NCBI GenBank assembly: GCA_900323505.1
Contig: OOIN01000023.1
Location: 1 to 27,850, forward strand
DNA length: 27,850 nucleotides
Direction of reading: 5' to 3'
DNA from: Ustilago trichophora
Taxonomy: Eukaryota > Basidiomycota > Ustilaginomycetes > Ustilaginales > Ustilaginaceae
Below the pieces are notes generated by a model. That model made no database searches, was not told where the DNA came from, and worked only from the letters and a program-made list of their open reading frames with translations. The translations under genes and the position numbers were made by a program. Numbering within the stretch: position 1 is the first letter of the stretch; the number at the start of each line of letters is the position of its first letter. Below are positions 27,101 through 27,850 of this stretch, piece by piece.

Positions 27101-27850
27101 TCAACTCGTTTGTCGCTGCAGCCGTACAGAGTTCCGGCTACTTTTGTTATGCTGCCGTCGTGTCTGGTTCAATCGTGCTCATCCTGCCCGGCTTCATCGT
27201 TCTCAGTGGATCGTTGGAGTTGCAGTCAAAGAATTTGATCGCTGGATCGGTGCGGTTGGTCTATGCTATTATCTACTCGCTCTTTTTAGGCTTCGGTATT
27301 TCGATCGGCGTCTCATTTTGGCAGCTCTTCTCGAGCAACACGGACACGCAAGGTTTCAACGACTGCAGCACGCGCCACACTGAACAGTGGTGGAGATCCG
27401 ACGTTCCCGAGATTTGGGCCATTCTCACTGCTCCAGCGTATTCGATCTGTCTCTCGCTTCGCAACCAGGCCAAGGTGACCCGAAAAGAATTCCCGGTGAT
27501 GGTGCTCATCGCGTGCGGCGGATGGGCGTGCAACCACTTTGCTGCCAAAGCTACAGCGCTGGCGAGGCGTCAAGACGTCACGGCAGCGCTCGGATCGCTG
27601 GCCGTCGGCATCATGGCCAACATCTATGGACGCATCTTTGACGGTAGGAGCTTTGTCGTCTCTGTCCCAGGTATCCTGTATCAGCTGCCCAGTGGTTTGT
27701 CGAACGGTGGAGGATTGTTGAACTTTGCCAGCAACCAGGACTCGAGTGCGGCATTTGCGTCCGGGTTCACGGTGGCGCAGTCGCTGGTCGAGGTGGCGCT
27801 CGGATTGACGGTCGGGCTGTTTGCCAGTACCGTGTTGTCGTACTTGCTGG
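24199..27850 (+). CDS. PRM10: PRM10/ThrE-family (DUF1212) membrane protein, 3' end outside window (1217+ aa)
   Basis: The frame is open from the ATG at 24199 (GCCATGTCGG) to the window end without a stop, 1217 codons; the end is missing. Residues 1 to ~780 are hydrophilic, Ser/Pro/Glu-rich and probably disordered and cytosolic, with Arg-rich charged blocks at ~257-273 (FMDRERDREERRRRQR). The conserved ThrE region starts at ~790 (MHVAAILQRQQFIMKLARAL) with the family motif FGAPTHRIE. Hydrophobic segments begin at ~907 (WPMVLIGGFASAFICVG) and recur, with PGFIVLSGSLEL and a later VPGILYQLPSGL. The yeast relative is pheromone-regulated membrane protein 10; bacterial relatives export threonine/serine. 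The substrate in fungi is not established. Ten or so transmembrane spans are expected for the family. Confidence 0.9.
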   Translation, partial: MSDGHGVHERDYTVSSSSTADSSTLPTDSHENERHAGSSHQPDPEIRIQDTDADDTLNSSEGAPPQVAASNASTSTAVPNDAAGSSTLTAARRGRVHWDGSSNAASFRKGGQLQIRTGGALAGPTVTVRGGAAHTRTESGNVLSLGSVRRSHHPGPLNIAQRLTPQNEAPTSSSPPHADTSAAAVTAAAQIPSLSLTGAKGLDEQGLDNRAFLELQRELQRHEARSDDGGSHLSWQEAEPAEDRAGRDRLAQVFMDRERDREERRRRQRAVGSNVPDTPGFGDVSGVTTPGSGTSESSYDPANDSDLDYIDLVPGETDGMPTRIKKRKGEEQPEEQPKGWAKLRSMFGKPPADEEDQEEKGQVSHTVEPQAGRSHDDGGPTNWKSVPVETSSGLHTGDGPRRKPNKFEREAARLVKQHKLAQQRQDALDRIGRSHLPDSGASTPDPMETTMNMDARPVASGGVLGNLLRLYEQQQRDINARSAATSSVASTSEYNMDSDGRPFVSETSEAVRETMESPGFQKKMERYEKRRGMSLQSIALPSPKLTQTFAKVGNAAFSTSTKVVRGVANETGIESALDERPKAARSGAGVFGALVATTGNLVGAVSPQHAQLGPNPKRPGFSLDRYLLPEMNAKTLKRTAQIVADAAPAPYRPSNVGSPLASRTHSLPTSPGGERRDSSTQANSPTASGYVTPHKKRPSSIMHFPSRTMTGGSSVDGHGPRKRHLLPGAMSRAWTHSNLNTPDVNVGMGPDYFGPDAEKHHSDWHKQEWQRKLKKRAKDKKRKEEIFITMHVAAILQRQQFIMKLARALMMFGAPTHRIETQIQQTGRVLEINCRCIYLPNLMLLAFGDDATHTSETKFIKQTSALDLTKLTDMHTIYWNVIHDKIGVEEASTQLDELMRRKPLIGRWPMVLIGGFASAFICVGPQGFNGSFIDAVMAFPLGAFLVYCQSIITTELYSNVFEIVFATLNSFVAAAVQSSGYFCYAAVVSGSIVLILPGFIVLSGSLELQSKNLIAGSVRLVYAIIYSLFLGFGISIGVSFWQLFSSNTDTQGFNDCSTRHTEQWWRSDVPEIWAILTAPAYSICLSLRNQAKVTRKEFPVMVLIACGGWACNHFAAKATALARRQDVTAALGSLAVGIMANIYGRIFDGRSFVVSVPGILYQLPSGLSNGGGLLNFASNQDSSAAFASGFTVAQSLVEVALGLTVGLFASTVLSYLL

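Noticed and set aside
24313..27641. Antisense ORFs, one of 343 codons (25816-26847), within the PRM10-like gene
   Set aside because: GC-rich third-position bias opens antisense frames here. The sense frame encodes the conserved ThrE domain without a stop.

Overview
The window is a chromosome end from a basidiomycete fungus, most likely a smut or smut-related yeast (Ustilaginomycotina). It opens with 20 uninterrupted copies of the CCCTAA telomere repeat. The centromere-proximal third has few introns, high GC and frequent TCGA, like Ustilaginaceae. RecQ-like helicase genes next to the telomere are known in Ustilago maydis. I cannot name the species.

Layout: 1-121 telomere; 122-1550 TG-rich degenerate subtelomeric repeats; 1985-2905 a small 2OG-Fe(II) dioxygenase gene (copy A, +); 2906-5133 a gene-poor stretch packed with hairpins, TATA-like boxes and a perfect 60-bp inverted repeat; 5134-6159 a second dioxygenase gene (copy B, -), facing copy A; 6387-7829 a third dioxygenase ORF (copy C, -), preceded by a 36-bp coding minisatellite; 7891-12880 a large telomere-linked helicase gene (-) with an OrsD-like zinc-finger region, a tyrosine-recombinase-like region, a RecQ helicase core with its zinc subdomain, and a Cys-rich tail. 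I re-annotate its start: a 76-nt intron joins a short ATG-bearing first exon to the long ORF. The region 12881-15815 is promoter and repeat DNA, including three 66-bp elements with terminal inverted repeats and telomere-like edges. From about 15.9 kb the sequence looks like chromosome core: a large unrecognised P-loop protein (-), mitochondrial cysteine desulfurase NFS1 (+), a 2.6-kb intergenic region, and a PRM10/ThrE-family membrane protein (+) that runs off the window.

The most interesting possibility is that the three dioxygenase copies and the helicase belong to one subtelomeric system. All three dioxygenases keep the HxD...H...R active-site set of 2OG-Fe(II) enzymes and look closest to the TET/JBP nucleic-acid-modifying group. 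Copy C follows the helicase with only 61 bases between stop and first ATG. A plausible 112-nt intron would bypass the helicase stop and join the two ORFs exactly in frame, giving a predicted 2101-residue OrsD / recombinase-like / RecQ / dioxygenase protein. Trypanosome JBP2 offers a precedent, with a TET/JBP domain fused to a SWI2/SNF2 ATPase in organisms that modify telomeric DNA. The fusion and any role in telomeric base modification are inference.
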